DNA from: Puccinellia tenuiflora
Taxonomy: Eukaryota; Streptophyta; Magnoliopsida; Poales; Poaceae
Direction: 5' to 3'
DNA length: 64,000 bases
Assembly (NCBI GenBank): GCA_012064385.1
Contig: QRDG01000531.1
Span: 1,191,331-1,255,330 of the forward strand
The notes under the pieces are model-generated. The model did not search any database, was not told the DNA's origin, and worked only from the letters and a program-made list of their open reading frames with translations. Within the stretch, counting starts at the first letter, position 1. Every line of letters begins with the position of its first letter. Below are positions 1 to 11,390 of the stretch, one piece after another. The translations under genes were made by a program, and so were the position numbers.

Positions 1-1869
1 AATGTTAGCATATCAAATGCATCACATTGCACTTATAAGAAAACAATTGTAGTTGGATATATGTCAATGTGAATTAAAGAAGAGGACCTACACAAGATTT
101 GATTAAAAACTGCCAGTGTTAAGTTCTTGATAAAGTGATGGTTAAAAGTAATTAGTGGGAGGGTATGCATTGAATAATGCACATTGGTGTAAGAGAGAAA
201 AAAATTATCAGTATAAAAATATTTGGTTTTGCATGGTGCAAACGGTCACCAGCAACATGTGTTTTATTGTTAGAAAGCAAGATCATTATTCTTTACCAAG
301 GAGTAAAACCTACTACACCTCACCAAAAAAATTTACACGGGATCGAAACCTATGATATTATATGGTGTGAGGACGTACCTTTAAAAACATATATATCAGT
401 GTTAGTGAATGGAAGAGAATTGTACGGTGCAGGTTGGTTAATAGATTTTGGTAAATTCTGAACTGCAACATACTGACACACAAACAACTCAGAGTAAACA
501 TATCATACACGTAAAAATTATAAGCTAGCCGCACAAAATCGCGGGTAATCTTCGGCATCATTTCCATCAAAATAATGAAATAAATGATTCTACTAGATAT
601 GTTATGATTCACGAGATTGAACAAGAGAGAGTAATGCATTCGACTGGAAAATCACCGATCTTTTTGAATGATGTGAGGCAAGGAAAAATAATTTCACAAG
701 CGATGAGAAAAAATTGATTGTCAGAGATTAAGGGATTAATACATGTAAAATGGTACAGTGTACTACTCCATGCATGATAGAACTTGGGAGTACTTGGAGT
801 TTTCATTTTTTTAATGTGCATAGTTTATCAACTGGATGTCTGGATGCAAACGGGGCTACACCTAGAGGTAGAGTACATTCTCGGAGCAGCAGGGAAATAA
901 TTTTACAAGTTGGTACAAAGAAGGAAAAAATGCATGGCTTCCAATAATTCTCTTAAATTATTTCAAAAGATGGTACAAAGAAGCGAAAAGTAAAATATAT
1001 GTCAAAATTATGTCAATGCTAGCCGCGCAATTACCCAGCTAGTTTACATGAATCAATAAGTTCTCTAGTGCTTCCCATCCTTCTGGTCCAGCCTACTCCT
1101 TATATAACGACGTCTTCCGCTGCGTACTCTGATAATAAAAACATAGGAGGCAAGGGTGAGTACGATAAATCATACTCGGCAAGTAGGTACTCTACTGAAC
1201 AACAAAGGATGATATGAGGATATGAATACAGAAATAATGGATTCACTGTATTAAAAGGAAATAGTCAGGATATGATTTAAAACAAGGATAATCCATTGAA
1301 GAAACATGATTTTTGGAATTTGTATCGGCATCACATGTGACCAGCAAGGTTTCGTACCGGGGACTCACAGGGGTGAATATTCACACGTTTACCCTCTTAA
1401 GAGGGGTACTCCGACATCAACAGTCTCAACCAGAACCACGTGGGTTCCAGAAGAGCAGAGCCTTTTAGCCCGCCGGGACACGACGACTTGACTTACTAGT
1501 ATGGGCCGCTCCCAAGGATCCATCGCCGATATCCTATTCGTACCAAGTGTCGTTCCAATTGGAGAACTCAGACAGTCCCATACCTGAACTATGACCGGTA
1601 CAATATGGTTGCAGTCTCGTGACACCAATACAAATAAGACTTGTCGTGTGGAGAGAATAAAATATTGAAATCAAGATATCAACTCTCACGTCTCCGCGTG
1701 AGTCCATATCATCACACATGTATCTCTCTGATATTATACCACTATCAAATGGTGAACAATGAAGAGATAATAAGAATATCTCGTCTTCAATATCACGATC
1801 AATAATAAAATCAACACCTGAGTGTAGTGTATGTAGCAGTACATACACCTCAACGGAACAACAAGGTGT
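1..1869. other. Unassigned non-coding DNA, possible old LTR-retroelement fragment
   Basis: No ORF here resembles a known protein; all are short and look like chance. Bases 1-1130 are AT-rich and unstructured. From about 1130 to 1860 the base composition is more balanced. The text there (repeated 'gtactc' words, 'gtaccggggactcac', 'gagaactcagacagtcccatacctgaactatg') has the flavour of a grass LTR read on the minus strand, but I find no LTR ends, primer site or duplication to prove it. The right edge is set by the Mutator-like element beginning at 1880. Confidence 0.25.
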
Positions 1870-1879
1870 AAACTGTAAG

Positions 1880-3504
1880 GGGCGTGCTAGGCGTAGGCCG
1901 ACCTATCCGGCGCGCTGATAGGTCGCCTCGCCGACCGTCTGTTTCCCGTATCTGACGCTCCGAAATCATCTCCACGGACATGTCGCTTTCACCGTGCTCG
2001 GATGACTTTTCAAACTGGTAGAGAGTCGCATGCTGGGAGCGGAGCCCACCTTATACAGATGTGACCTTTGCTCCTGTCGTTGCTTTGCTCGCATGCATGC
2101 ACGCGCGCATGAAGCCTAGCTAGGATCGTTGATTCTGATGCGTGTCTCGCATCAGTGCTAGCTTATGTGCTCCTAAAATACTATATTGGTACTTTTTTAC
2201 CGACAAAAACTATAAAAAATTATGTTTAACTGTAACAAAAAACTCTCAACAAATACCGTAATTGATACAAAACAATTGTATGTTTGTAACATAATTTAAG
2301 TGCTTTTACAACAAATACAAATCATGTATGTATCATCGTAGGACCCGACATTCTCTATATTTACAGAAAAAATGTCGTTGTTTTGATTTATCTTGAGTAT
2401 TGCAACAAAACTTACGAGAATTACAACAAAAAAATCTCGCCACGCGCACAAAAAAAAAGATTGCAACATATTGTCACAACGTTTAAAAAAAGCAATGTTA
2501 TAAAAAATATTTACACCAATTATTTTGTTGCAGATTGATTTGCAACAAAAAGTACGAACAATTTCAACAAGAAATATAAATAATTACAACAAAAAACCAT
2601 ATGATTGCCGCAGTAAAAGGGGCTAGGTTAGTTTTTTTTGCTGCAGATTCATTCTCAACAAAAAATACACACTATTTTAACAAAAATCACCCAATATTAC
2701 AACAACCAAAATATGTGTTTGTAACATTTTGATAAACATCATCAAAAAATTGAAGAAACACGCAAACTTGTAGCAACTAGAAAACCTTGCAACATCTATC
2801 GTGTGATTTCACAACAAAAAACATATATGTATGTTACAATTTGGAAACACATGTGCAACATTGAGAAAATGGGCAAACAGTTATAGTAAACATTCTGGAA
2901 ATTTTGCAACAATTTGCATCAACATTCACAACAAAAATCGTGTGACTTTGTTACAAACTTAAAAAGACGAATGCTACATTGGAAAATAATAACAACACCA
3001 TCCTTCATGTCGATGTCGGTCGGCCTAGCTTCCGATGAACACATGTATTCAACAAACGGAGATGGTTTTCACACAAAAAACCGGAGATAGTTTTCGAAAA
3101 AAAAAACGGAGATGGCGTTGGGAACAACCTCGACGCTGTGGAAAAACCAAGATACACACAGAGAAGGTGGCAACACATGCACACAACAACAATAAAAGCT
3201 TGAGAAACTACCTATAGTGTGTGAAAAAAGGCTAGCTAGTACTCCGTACCTACCTATAGACAAGCGTACAACAACAGAAGCTAGCTACTCGTATAAATTT
3301 TTGGAGAACTAGATTAGCTAGCTGCATGCATACAGCAACCAGCGCTGGCTATCCATGCAAAAAAAAAAACAGCGCTGGCTACAGCCGCTCGGCGAAAATA
3401 CGGTACATGGTAGGTCCAAACGCAGGTGGGACATACGCACCGCTGACGCGAGCAAGGCGACCTACGGATCGCACACGTAGGTCGGCCTAACTTAAGCGTT
3501 TTCC
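1880..3504. mobile_element. Non-autonomous Mutator-like element (MULE), 1625 bp
   Basis: The sequence AAACTGTAAG occurs directly at 1870-1879 and again at 3505-3514, a 9-10 bp target-site duplication typical of Mutator superfamily elements. Just inside, the left end (1880 onward) and the reverse complement of the right end share GG...TAGGCCGACCTA followed by a TAGGTCGCCT word, so the terminal inverted repeats extend about 55 bp with divergence. The interior has no transposase ORF. It is AT-rich and full of CAACAAAAA-type words between about 2200 and 3000. This is a deletion or MITE-like derivative that would need a transposase in trans. The TSD and termini are seen directly; the superfamily is inferred from TSD length. 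Confidence 0.75.
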
Positions 3505-3514
3505 AAACTGTAAG

Positions 3515-3708
3515 TAGCAAAGATACTACTTACAGAGATTAATAGATTAGCAAAGCAACTACATGAAAGGATTAAGTAAATAGCAAAGCATCCACTTGCC
3601 TCAGTTGGGAGATGATAATCCATGCTAGCAAATACCCAGATCGACCAACCGCATCGGCATAAATGTGTAGGTATATTCTACGTATACTACAAAGCTCTCT
3701 TCGACGGT
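3515..3708. other. Host-like DNA between MULE and CACTA-1
   Basis: This short stretch between two transposons holds no transposon termini. Its right end is the GGT target-site duplication (3706-3708) of CACTA-1. On the minus strand it has an open frame (down to about 3572) that would continue into the island at 17479-17794 if CACTA-1 were absent; see that entry. Confidence 0.4.
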
Positions 3709-3739
3709 CACTAGTAGAAAAATGGTCTTTGGGAAAGCC

Positions 3740-3915
3740 AGAAAAAGGCATTAGGCCCGGTTCCCATACAAACCGGTTCGAGTTGCCAGGAGCCCATGGA
3801 GCATTGGTCCTGGTTCGGTTGGGGACATTAGTCCCGGTTCGTGGCACGAACCGGGACCAAAGCTGTCGCGGAGGCTTTGGTCCCGGTTCGTGCCACGAAC
3901 CGGGACTAATGCCCC
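3740..3915. repeat. CACTA-1 5' subterminal palindromic repeats
   Basis: Several inverted units of the form ATTAGTCCCGGTTCGTGGCACGAACCGGGACC follow one another, each able to fold on itself. In En/Spm-type elements the subterminal repeats are where the element's own DNA-binding protein acts; that role is known for the superfamily and inferred here. The same type of unit lies at the 5' end of CACTA-2 (36044-36290). Confidence 0.8.
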
Positions 3916-4217
3916 TCCCCTGCCTATATGTACGTAACCCCCCCCCCCCCCTTCTTCTCTCCTCTGTTATTTTTTTTTTGCTTGGATTGGTGGGAAGTGG
4001 GTGCTAGTTTTTTTTCCTTTGGTACGCACAAGATGTGTTCGATGAAATGCCCGAGCCACACTTAAGTTCACACAAAATGATATCCTCGACCGAGGTTAGC
4101 AACTTTATCCTTTTCATCTATAATTGATACAGAAATATTGCATGTGTCGATGTACGGTGGTCATTTCAATATTCAATATGTTATTCTAATTGTATTTGAT
4201 AAACTTAATTATATAAT

Positions 4218-7200
4218 ATGCAGATGGATGAACGGTAGCGATGGATGTACGGCGACCGACGCAGTTCTGATTTTATTGCAGGCCTGCATAAATTTATCCA
4301 TGTGGCTGAGGCAAACAAATATGATGGTTTTATGCCTTATCCATGTGTGGACTGTCGGAACGTTAAGGAGCACTCTTCCTCGAGAACCCTTCAAGGCCAC
4401 CTGCTTCGGAGAGGTTTCATGCCCAGCTATAATTGTTGGACCAAGCACGGAGAAAGAGGGGTTATGATGGAAGACAATGAAAAAGAAAAAGGATGATGAG
4501 AACTATCCTATGTTCGCTGAAGAATATGGTGATACTGCGATGGAAGACAATGAAGAAGAAGGAGGTGAAGAACAACGGGCGTCAGATGAGCCCAATGATG
4601 GTCTTGGTCGGGTCATTTCTGATGCAAAACGAGAATGCGATACAGAAAAGGAGAAGCTGAAGTTGGAGGCCATGCTAGAGGATCACAAAAAGTTGTTGTA
4701 CCCAAATTGCGAAGATGGCAGCACAAAGCTCGGTACCACACTGGAATTGCTGAAATGGAAGGCAGAGACTGGTTTATCTGACAAGGGATTTGCGAAGTTA
4801 TTGAAAATAATGAAGCCGAAGCTTCCAAAGGATAACGAATTGCCCGAGACTACGTACGAAGCAAAGAAGGCTATCTGCCCTCTAGGATTAGATGTGCAGA
4901 AGATACATGCATGCATCAATGACTGCATCCTTTACCGCGGTGAGGAGTACGAGAATTTGGATGCATGTCCGGTATGCACTGCACTGCGGTACAAGATCAG
5001 ACAAGATGACCCTGGTGATGTTGAGGGCGATGACGAGCCCCCCAGGAAGAGGATTCCTGCTAAGGTTATGTGGTATGCTCCTATAATACCACGGTTGAAA
5101 CGTCTGTTCAGAAACAAAGAGCATGTCAGGTTGTTACGATGGCACAAAGAAGAGCGTAAGAAAGACGGGAAGTTGAGACACCCCGCCGATGGGTCGCAGT
5201 GGAGAAAAATCGAGAGCGAGTTCTCGGACTTTGCAGGTGACGTAAGAAACTTATGGTTTGGTCTAAGTACAGACGGTATGAATCCTTTTGGGGAGCAGAG
5301 CTGTAGTCACAGCACCTGGCCTGTGACTCTATGTATCTACAACCTTCCTCCTTGGTTGTGCATGAAGCGGAAGTTCATTATGATGCCCGTTCTCATCCAA
5401 GGCCCGAAGCAACCCGGCAACGACATTGATGTGTAATTAAGGCCATTAGTTGATGAAATTTTGCAGTTGTGGGCCATACCAGGTGTACGTGTGTGGGATG
5501 AGCACAAACAGATGGAATTTGACCTACGAGCGTTGCTGTTCGTAACCATCAATGGTTGGTCTACTCTTAGTAACATTTCAGGACAGCCAAACAAGGGATA
5601 CAACGCATGCACGCACTGTTTAGATAAGACTAAAGGTACATATTTGGAAAAATGTAAGAAGATCGTGTACCTGGGGTGTCGTTAATTTCTTCCAGGCAGT
5701 CATCCTGTAAGAAAGAAAGGCAAGTATTTCAAAGGTGAGGCAGATCACCGAAGAAGCCTAACCTCCCTGATGGTGAAGCTATATTTGGTATGGTCAAGGA
5801 CATAGAAGTAATCTTTAGAAAGGGTCCTGGCGGTCAATCTGTTCCGAAAGACGTCGCTACCGGACACGCGCCCATGTGGAAGAAGAAATCTATATTTTGG
5901 GAGCTACCCTATTGGAAAGTTCTAGAGGTCCGGTCTTCAATCGACGTGATGCACGTGACAAAGAATATTTGCGTGAACCTGCTAGGCTTCCTCGGCGTGT
6001 ATGGGAAGACAAAAGATACACCGGAAGCAAGGGAGGATCAGCAGCGTATGAAAGACCCAAACAACAAGCATATGGATAAAGGGCGTCATTATTTAAGCAG
6101 CTACGCTCTTACGAAAGCAGAGAAGGAAATATTTTTTGAATGCCTGAGCAGTATCAAGGTCCCGGCTGGCTTCTCGTCAAATATAAAGGGAATAATAAAT
6201 ATGGCAGATAAAAAATTCCAAAACCTGAAGTCTCATGATTGCCACGTGATTATGACGCAGTTGCTTCCGATTGCATTGAGGGGGCTTCTATCGGAAAATG
6301 TTCGAGTACCCATTGTGAAGCTATGTGCATTTCTTAATGCAATATCTCAGAAGGTAATCGATCAAGAAAGTCTGACAAGGTTACAGAAGGATGTGGCCCA
6401 ATGTCTTGTTAGTTTTGAGTTGGTGTTCCCCCCATCATTTTTCAATATTATGACGCATCTCCTGGTTCACCTAATCGACGAGATTGCAATTCTCGGTCCT
6501 GTATTTCTACACAATATGTTCCCCTTCGAGAGGTCCATGGGAGTCTTGAAGAAATATGTTCATAACCGTGCTAGGCCAGAAGGAAGCATCTCCAAAGGCT
6601 ATGGAACAGAGGAGGTCATTGAGTTTTGTGTTGACTTTATTCCCGACATTAAGTCGATTGGTCTTCTGAATCGCGGCATGAGGGGAGACTTAGTGGAAAA
6701 GGCACGCTAGGAAAGAAAGCAATGATATGTAGGGACGGGCATTCTTTCACTCAAGCACACTACACAGTTCTACAAAGTTCCACCTTCGTGGCTCCGTATA
6801 TCGAGGTACACAAGAATATTGTACCCTCCAAAAACCCAGGGAAGCCTGACTCCTGGATTAAACGAAAACACATGGAGACTTTCGGCATTTGGTTGCGATT
6901 ACATCTCATGAATGACACCGATGTTGCGAGTACCAACCAAAACAGTGGTGTTCTCTTTGATGCAACAGACGTGAATGGACAAAAGGACACATACTATGGT
7001 TACATAGAGGAGATATGGGAACTTGACTATGGACCTACTTTTAAGGTCCCTTTGTTTCGGTGCAGTTGGGTCAACATGAATGGAGAAGGGGTAAAGGTAG
7101 ACCAGCTGTACGGAATGACAACAGTGGATCTCAAGAATCTTGCATACAGAGACGAACTATTCGTCCTAGCCAATGATGTGGCTCAGGTTTTCTATGTGAA

Positions 7201-7441
7201 GGACATGAGCTCTAGATCGAAAAAAAGAAAAGATATGGAAACAAATACATCACACGATGAGCCAAAGCGTCACATAGTTCTTTCAGGAAAAAGAAACATC
7301 GTGGGAGTCGAGGACAAGACAGACATGTCAGCAGACTATAATAAGTTTGATGAAATTCCGCCCTTCACAGTGAAAACTGACCCAAGCATCCCGTTACATA
7401 ATGAAGAAACTCCATGGTTACGGCCGAAGAAGCGATCATAG
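4218..7441 (+). pseudogene. CACTA-1 transposase (Tnp2/TNPD family), broken
   Basis: This is the main transposase gene of the element. In order it shows an N-terminal transposase-associated segment (WMYGDR, FIHVAEANKYDGFMPYPCVDCRN), a central Tnp2 core, a DUF4218-like segment near 6290-6640 (LCAFLNAISQKVI, HNMFPFERSMGVLKKYV), and a DUF4216-like C-terminus near 6850-7200 (YYGYIEEIWELDY, FRCSWVNM). A likely upstream exon ends at the CGAG|GTTAGC donor near 4095, with an acceptor just before 4224. Breaks: stops at 4236-4238, 5434-5436 and 5683-5685; single-base shifts near 4490 (extra A), 5755 and 6666; and an in-frame loss of about 110 bp near 6925 relative to CACTA-2. It cannot give a full protein. 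Function is inferred from family resemblance. Confidence 0.9.
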
Positions 7442-8375
7442 AGATCATGTCAAATGCATGAGTGTTCTTAAAAACTTTTTATGTATGAGTGTTGTCAAAT
7501 GCATTACACAATTAATATATGTATGATCGAGTGTTCCCAAATGCATTAAACCTTTTATGTAATTTGTATTCGGTCGATTATCTGAAGGATTTCTGTATAG
7601 AACAAAACACACGGTTTCACCTGCATACAGCCCAACGGTAGGTGGTCGCCATTGCAGTTCTCTTATCTATGATCGTAGTTTAGGTTACTACTTGCTTTTG
7701 AAAACTTGCGACCTAAAGTATCAAACTTCCGGAGATGTGTGTGATACTCAAACAAATAGATAGAAAAAATAAGAGAGAAAAAGTAAACAGAAAACATAAG
7801 AAATAAAAAATAAACAGAAAACATAAGAAAGAAAAAATAAGAGAGAAAAAAACAAAAGCCCATTAGTACCGGTTGTAATATATAGGGTCATGTGGCTGAT
7901 CCAACACTGGTGAGCAGCAAATCGACCTTCGATCCAAGCAGCCGCAAGACTTCTCTGATGATCTAACGACCGTCCCAAAAAGTGTTGGGAATGTTGTACA
8001 TCATCAGAGCGCCTTGCAGCTGCTTGGATCCGACCGAGGGGCATGGATACCACTTCCACCACCACCACTCCCACCTCCTCGGCAATTCATCATTGTGTCA
8101 CCCTAATCCAGTGGTTGGATTCAACCTACCTGAGGGCTTGTGTTTCTAACAGCGTCGTTGTGTTGTCCTTATTCACCGACCTACAGGAGGTGGCTCCAAT
8201 GGCTGGCCGACGAACAAGGACAAACACAATAATGCCAGGGAACATGCCAGCAGGTAGGCTAAATCCAACCATTGGGTTCGGTGGAAAAGGTAGACGCTCG
8301 TTGTGTGCCGTTCGCTGCAGGGACGTCGCTATTTATAGGCGATTAGAAGGTGTACCTGTGGATGAGGTGGGAGTG
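7442..8375 (+). other. Spacer with an ORF shared by both CACTA copies
   Basis: Bases 7442-8000 are non-coding, including an A-rich AAGAGAGAAAAA/ACAGAAAACATAAG repeat at 7755-7855 and a stem formed by GATGATCTAACGACCGTCCC and flanking TCATCAGAG words near 7955-8010. From 8043 an open frame runs to 8510 (155 codons, ATG at 8043). Its counterpart in CACTA-2 (30930 down to 30475, ATG) is also open and differs by one in-frame codon near the start. It has no domain I recognise, and the 3' half runs into the repeat array. It could be coding, or simply an open frame in recently shared DNA. A TATTTATAGG box lies at about 8331. Confidence 0.3.
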
Positions 8376-8835
8376 CAGATCCAACAACTCACAAGCCCTC
8401 AAAAGAAACACACCCTTGATCCAACGGCTCACAAGCGCTTGAAAGAAACACACGATCTGTGTGCTTCTTTAGTCCCGGTTGGTAACACGAACCGGTACTA
8501 CAGGCCCTGATCCAACAGCTCACAAGCGCTTTAAAGAAACACACGATCCATGTGCACACAATCCAACAGCTCACAAGCACTCGAAAGAAACACGACTCTG
8601 ATCCAACGGCTCAAAAGCGCTCGAAGGAAACACACGATCCGTGTGCTTCTTTAGTCCCGGTTGGTAACACGAACCGGTACTAAAGGCCCTGATCCAACAG
8701 CTCACAAACACTTGAAAGAAACACACGATCCGTGTGCACACGATCCAACAGCTCACAAGCACTCGAAAGAAACACAACTCTGATCCAACGGCTCACAAGC
8801 GCTCGAAGGAAACACATGATCCGTGTGCTTCTTCC
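8376..8835 (+). repeat. Direct-repeat array upstream of accessory ORF B
   Basis: About eight degenerate copies of a unit containing GATCCAACRGCTCACAAGCGCT, a GAAAGAAACACA stretch and, in several copies, the near-palindrome CACACGATCCGTGTG follow one another. Two copies are interrupted by TTTAGTCCCGGTTGGTAACACGAACCGGTACTA units. The array ends just before a TATA-like sequence and a small ORF. The same array occurs twice in CACTA-2 (30160-30590 and 31980-32170, inverted). It looks like a cis-regulatory or protein-binding array; binding is inference. Confidence 0.75.
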
Positions 8836-8870
8836 ACCGCTTCCCGCCTTCATCTTCCCGCAATTTCTCA

Positions 8871-8880
8871 CTATATATAT
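8871..8880 (+). promoter_or_regulatory. TATA-like box for accessory ORF B
   Basis: CTATATATAT sits 39 bp before the ATG at 8919 and follows the repeat array. The same TATA plus the following leader (CACATCTAAACTCATATCTGC...) precedes the accessory ORFs in CACTA-2, so the block has been conserved or duplicated as a unit. Confidence 0.55.
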
Positions 8881-8918
8881 CACATCTAAACTCATATCTG
8901 CAACCTCATCACTCTTCC

Positions 8919-9458
8919 ATGGCTTCCACCGTACTAACCTACCGTCAGGCGGAGGAGCTTTCCGCCTTGAACTACCCCTGCCCGCCCGGCTACCGCGTCC
9001 CCGCCGGCTGGATGCTGAGCGCCGGAGGCGTGCCGGTCTCTCCTGTCCCTCAAGGTGTGGCGCGCCGGGCGGCCATCACGAACCACTACTACCTCGAGCT
9101 CACACCGGAGCAGCGGATGGATCCGGGCTGGCATCCCGACTACTGCCCGACTTGGGAAGCCTTCTTCATCAATCGGCGTGAGAGGGCGCTCGCCAGGTAC
9201 AAGGGGGACGGCCCGCCTCCTTCGGACTTCTACGAGGCCGGTCGTCAGCTGTGGTGGGCTGGCCGGACTCCCCAGGGCATTATGAACTACATCATGGCTG
9301 GCGATAACCCCCGCCTGCGCTACCCTAACATGCAGTCCGGGGGTGCTCACCCGTCGAGGTTCGAGCCACGAGCGCCGTATGAGTACGATGACAACGACGA
9401 CGACGATGACGGCGACTACGAGTACGAGTATTATAGGCCTAGGCAGGAGTATGACTAA
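8919..9458 (+). CDS. Accessory ORF B of CACTA-1, 179 aa, unknown function
   Basis: This is an uninterrupted frame starting at the ATG in the good plant context TTCCATGGCT and ending in TAA at 9456-9458. The protein starts MASTVLTYRQAEELSALNY. It has a Pro/Gly-rich N-terminal third (CPPGYRVPAGW), a middle rich in Trp, Tyr and Arg (TWEAFFINRRERALARY, QLWWAGR), and an acidic Asp/Tyr/Glu-rich tail (residues about 153-179). No signal peptide, membrane segment or catalytic motif is evident, and I do not recognise a family. It has a GC-rich, codon-biased composition unlike the AT-rich flanks. A TATA-like box and repeat array lie directly upstream. In CACTA-2 only the first 15 or so codons survive. 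It may be a captured host gene or a transposon accessory protein. Confidence 0.6.
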   Translation: MASTVLTYRQAEELSALNYPCPPGYRVPAGWMLSAGGVPVSPVPQGVARRAAITNHYYLELTPEQRMDPGWHPDYCPTWEAFFINRRERALARYKGDGPPPSDFYEAGRQLWWAGRTPQGIMNYIMAGDNPRLRYPNMQSGGAHPSRFEPRAPYEYDDNDDDDDGDYEYEYYRPRQEYD

Positions 9459-9478
9459 GATTGTTAGGACAACTGATC

Positions 9479-10240
9479 CACTGTTGTCATTCTGTACCGT
9501 ATCAAATGCACCGTTCGAGCTCAAATTTAAACACTTTTCATGTTGAAAGTTTAGTGAGATTCAATAATATGGCAAAAATAGATATGAATTAATTCAATAG
9601 ATATAAATTAAATGAATATATATAAATTATATAAATAGATAGATTACATTTTTATCAACAATTTGATATTTTAATGGCATTTTTCTGATAAACAAATGAA
9701 AAAATATTGAATTTATAAGTTTAATTAATGACTTAATGGAGTTCAAATTCCAAATTTTGTAATTAAATGAATTCCCCTATAATCTAAAAAAATGAATTTT
9801 CCATAAATAGATAGATTACATTTTTATCAACAATTTGATATTTTAATGGCATTTTTCTGATAAACAGATGAAAAAATATTGAATTTATAAGTTTAATTAA
9901 TGACTTAATGGAGTTCAAATTCCAAATTTTGGAATTAAATGAATTCCCCTATAATCTAAAAAAAATGAATTTTCCATAAATAGATAGATTACATTTGTAT
10001 CAACAATTTGATATTTTAATTGCATTTTTCTGATAAACAGATGAAAAGATATTGAATTTATAAATTTAATTAATGACTTAATTAAGTTCAAATTCCAAAA
10101 ATTATTTATTCAAATTTAAACACTTTTCATGTTGAAAGTCTTTTCAAATTCAAAACCATATGAAATTCATATTCAAACACCTTAATAAGAAAAAAAGGCG
10201 GGAACAACATTAAGAACTTAAATTTCAGGCATTAAATTTT
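9479..10240. repeat. AT-rich tandem repeat, about 172-bp period
   Basis: Three successive copies of a unit containing ATAGATAGATTACATTT, ATCAACAATTTGATATTTTAAT and GAATTCCCCTATAATCTAAAAA start near 9637, 9809 and 9982. The copies are similar but not identical. The same tandem lies inverted in CACTA-2 at about 29480-30010. No coding capacity. It follows accessory ORF B directly. Confidence 0.8.
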
Positions 10241-10242
10241 CA

Positions 10243-10450
10243 GGGCATTGGTCCCGGTTCATGCCACGAACCGGGACTAAAGGGTATTTTGGCGCGCGCC
10301 TTTTCGGTGCCGCCGAAAATGACCTTTAGGTCCGGTTGGTACCACTAACCGGGACTAAAGGGTAGGCCTATAGTCCCGGTTGGTGCCTCCAACAGGGCCT
10401 AAAGACCCTTTGGTCCCGGTTGGTGCCACCAACCGGACCTAAAGGTCCTT
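10243..10450. repeat. Internal TAGTCCCGGTT palindromes of CACTA-1
   Basis: Four back-to-back inverted units (for example GGTCCCGGTTCATGCCACGAACCGGGACTAAAGG) resemble the subterminal repeats but lie in the middle of the element. The counterpart in CACTA-2 is 29150-29360. Their presence in both copies shows they are an old part of the family and not a separate insertion. Confidence 0.75.
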
Positions 10451-10529
10451 ACTTTAAATCTGGCCGGCCTCTTCTTCTTCCCCCAACTCCTCTCATTTTC
10501 GACTAAGGACCGGCGCGCTATAGGAACCG

Positions 10530-10892
10530 ATGCCGACTCCGCCAGGCTGCCCAAATCCGCTGCCGGCCTCCACGCGCCCGCCACCGCCGGCCTCCATGCG
10601 TCGCCGCCCTCCGCCGCCCGCTCCTCCGACCACGCCTCCTCCCCTGGCCGTGCCTCCTCCCCCGGCTGCGCCTCCTCCTCCGGCCTCGCCTCCACCGCGC
10701 GCCCGGCCTACTACGGCCGCCACCACCACCGCCTCGGCCACCACCACCGCGCGCCCTACTCCGGCCTCCACCACCACCGCCTCGGCCTACTCCGGCCGCC
10801 ACCACCACCGCCTCGGCCACCACCACCGCGCGCCCTACTCCGGCCTCCACCACCACCGCCTCGGCCTACTCCGGCCTCCACCACCACCGCAG
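10530..10892 (+). other. Proline-rich GC island, possible 5' exon of the second CACTA gene
   Basis: An ATG at 10530 opens a frame rich in Pro, Ala and Thr through a GC-rich region that contains a short minisatellite (about 75-bp unit with CCTCGGCCACCACCACCGCG, two copies near 10730-10885). It ends at a CGCAG|GTTTGT splice-donor-like site near 10892. A matching acceptor (TTTTGCAG) lies at 13010, just before the ATG of the next gene. This may be a first, possibly untranslated, exon of that gene, with the AT-rich 10893-13010 stretch as intron. Low complexity makes the coding claim weak. Confidence 0.3.
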
Positions 10893-11390
10893 GTTTGTTT
10901 TTTTTCATTTTAGTAAACTTAGCAATTTTGTGTAGCTTAGTTAGGAATTAGTGTAGCAAGTTATTAATTTGAAAGTTATTAATTTGTGTAGTAAATTTAG
11001 AAATTTTAGCAAATTTGAAAATGTAGCAAATTTAGAAGAGTTAGAAAATTTTGCAAAGTTATTTTATTAATGTTTGTTCAAAATTTAGGTTGTTATTTTA
11101 GGTCTTGCAAATTTAGGTTATCTTGCAAATTTAGAAAATTTAGGTTGTTATTTTAGAAAATTTGAAAATGTAGCAAATTTAGCAAAGTTAAATTTTCTAG
11201 CAAAGTTTGAAAATTTAGCAAAGCAATGTTATTTGATGATTGTGTTAGCAAAGTTAGAAATCAAAATTAATACTCCATAATTAGTTGCAATATTGTTGTT
11301 AAGAACTATTTGTTACTCCATAGTTAGTTAGTTTTAGTTAGTAATTTAAATTAGTTAGTAGTTTAAATTAGTTAGTAATTTAAATTAGTT
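10893..11390. other. AT-rich non-coding stretch, probable intron
   Basis: It is made of degenerate words such as AAATTTAGCAAAGTTA and TTAGTTAGTAATTTAAATTAG with no open frame. CACTA-2 has the same material at 28300-28890 in inverse orientation. It ends at the 16-bp target duplication (11375-11390) of the nested retroposon. Confidence 0.55.

Noticed and set aside
1300..1860. LTR of a gypsy element on the minus strand
   Set aside because: Only a stylistic resemblance; no TG/CA ends, primer site or partner copy in the window.
8376..8835. CRISPR-like array
   Set aside because: Units are degenerate, spacers are themselves repeated, there are no cas genes, and the context is a plant transposon.
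10530..10913. Captured proline-rich host gene
   Set aside because: Minisatellite structure and low complexity; better explained as a first exon or leader, and the counterpart in CACTA-2 is rearranged and not open.
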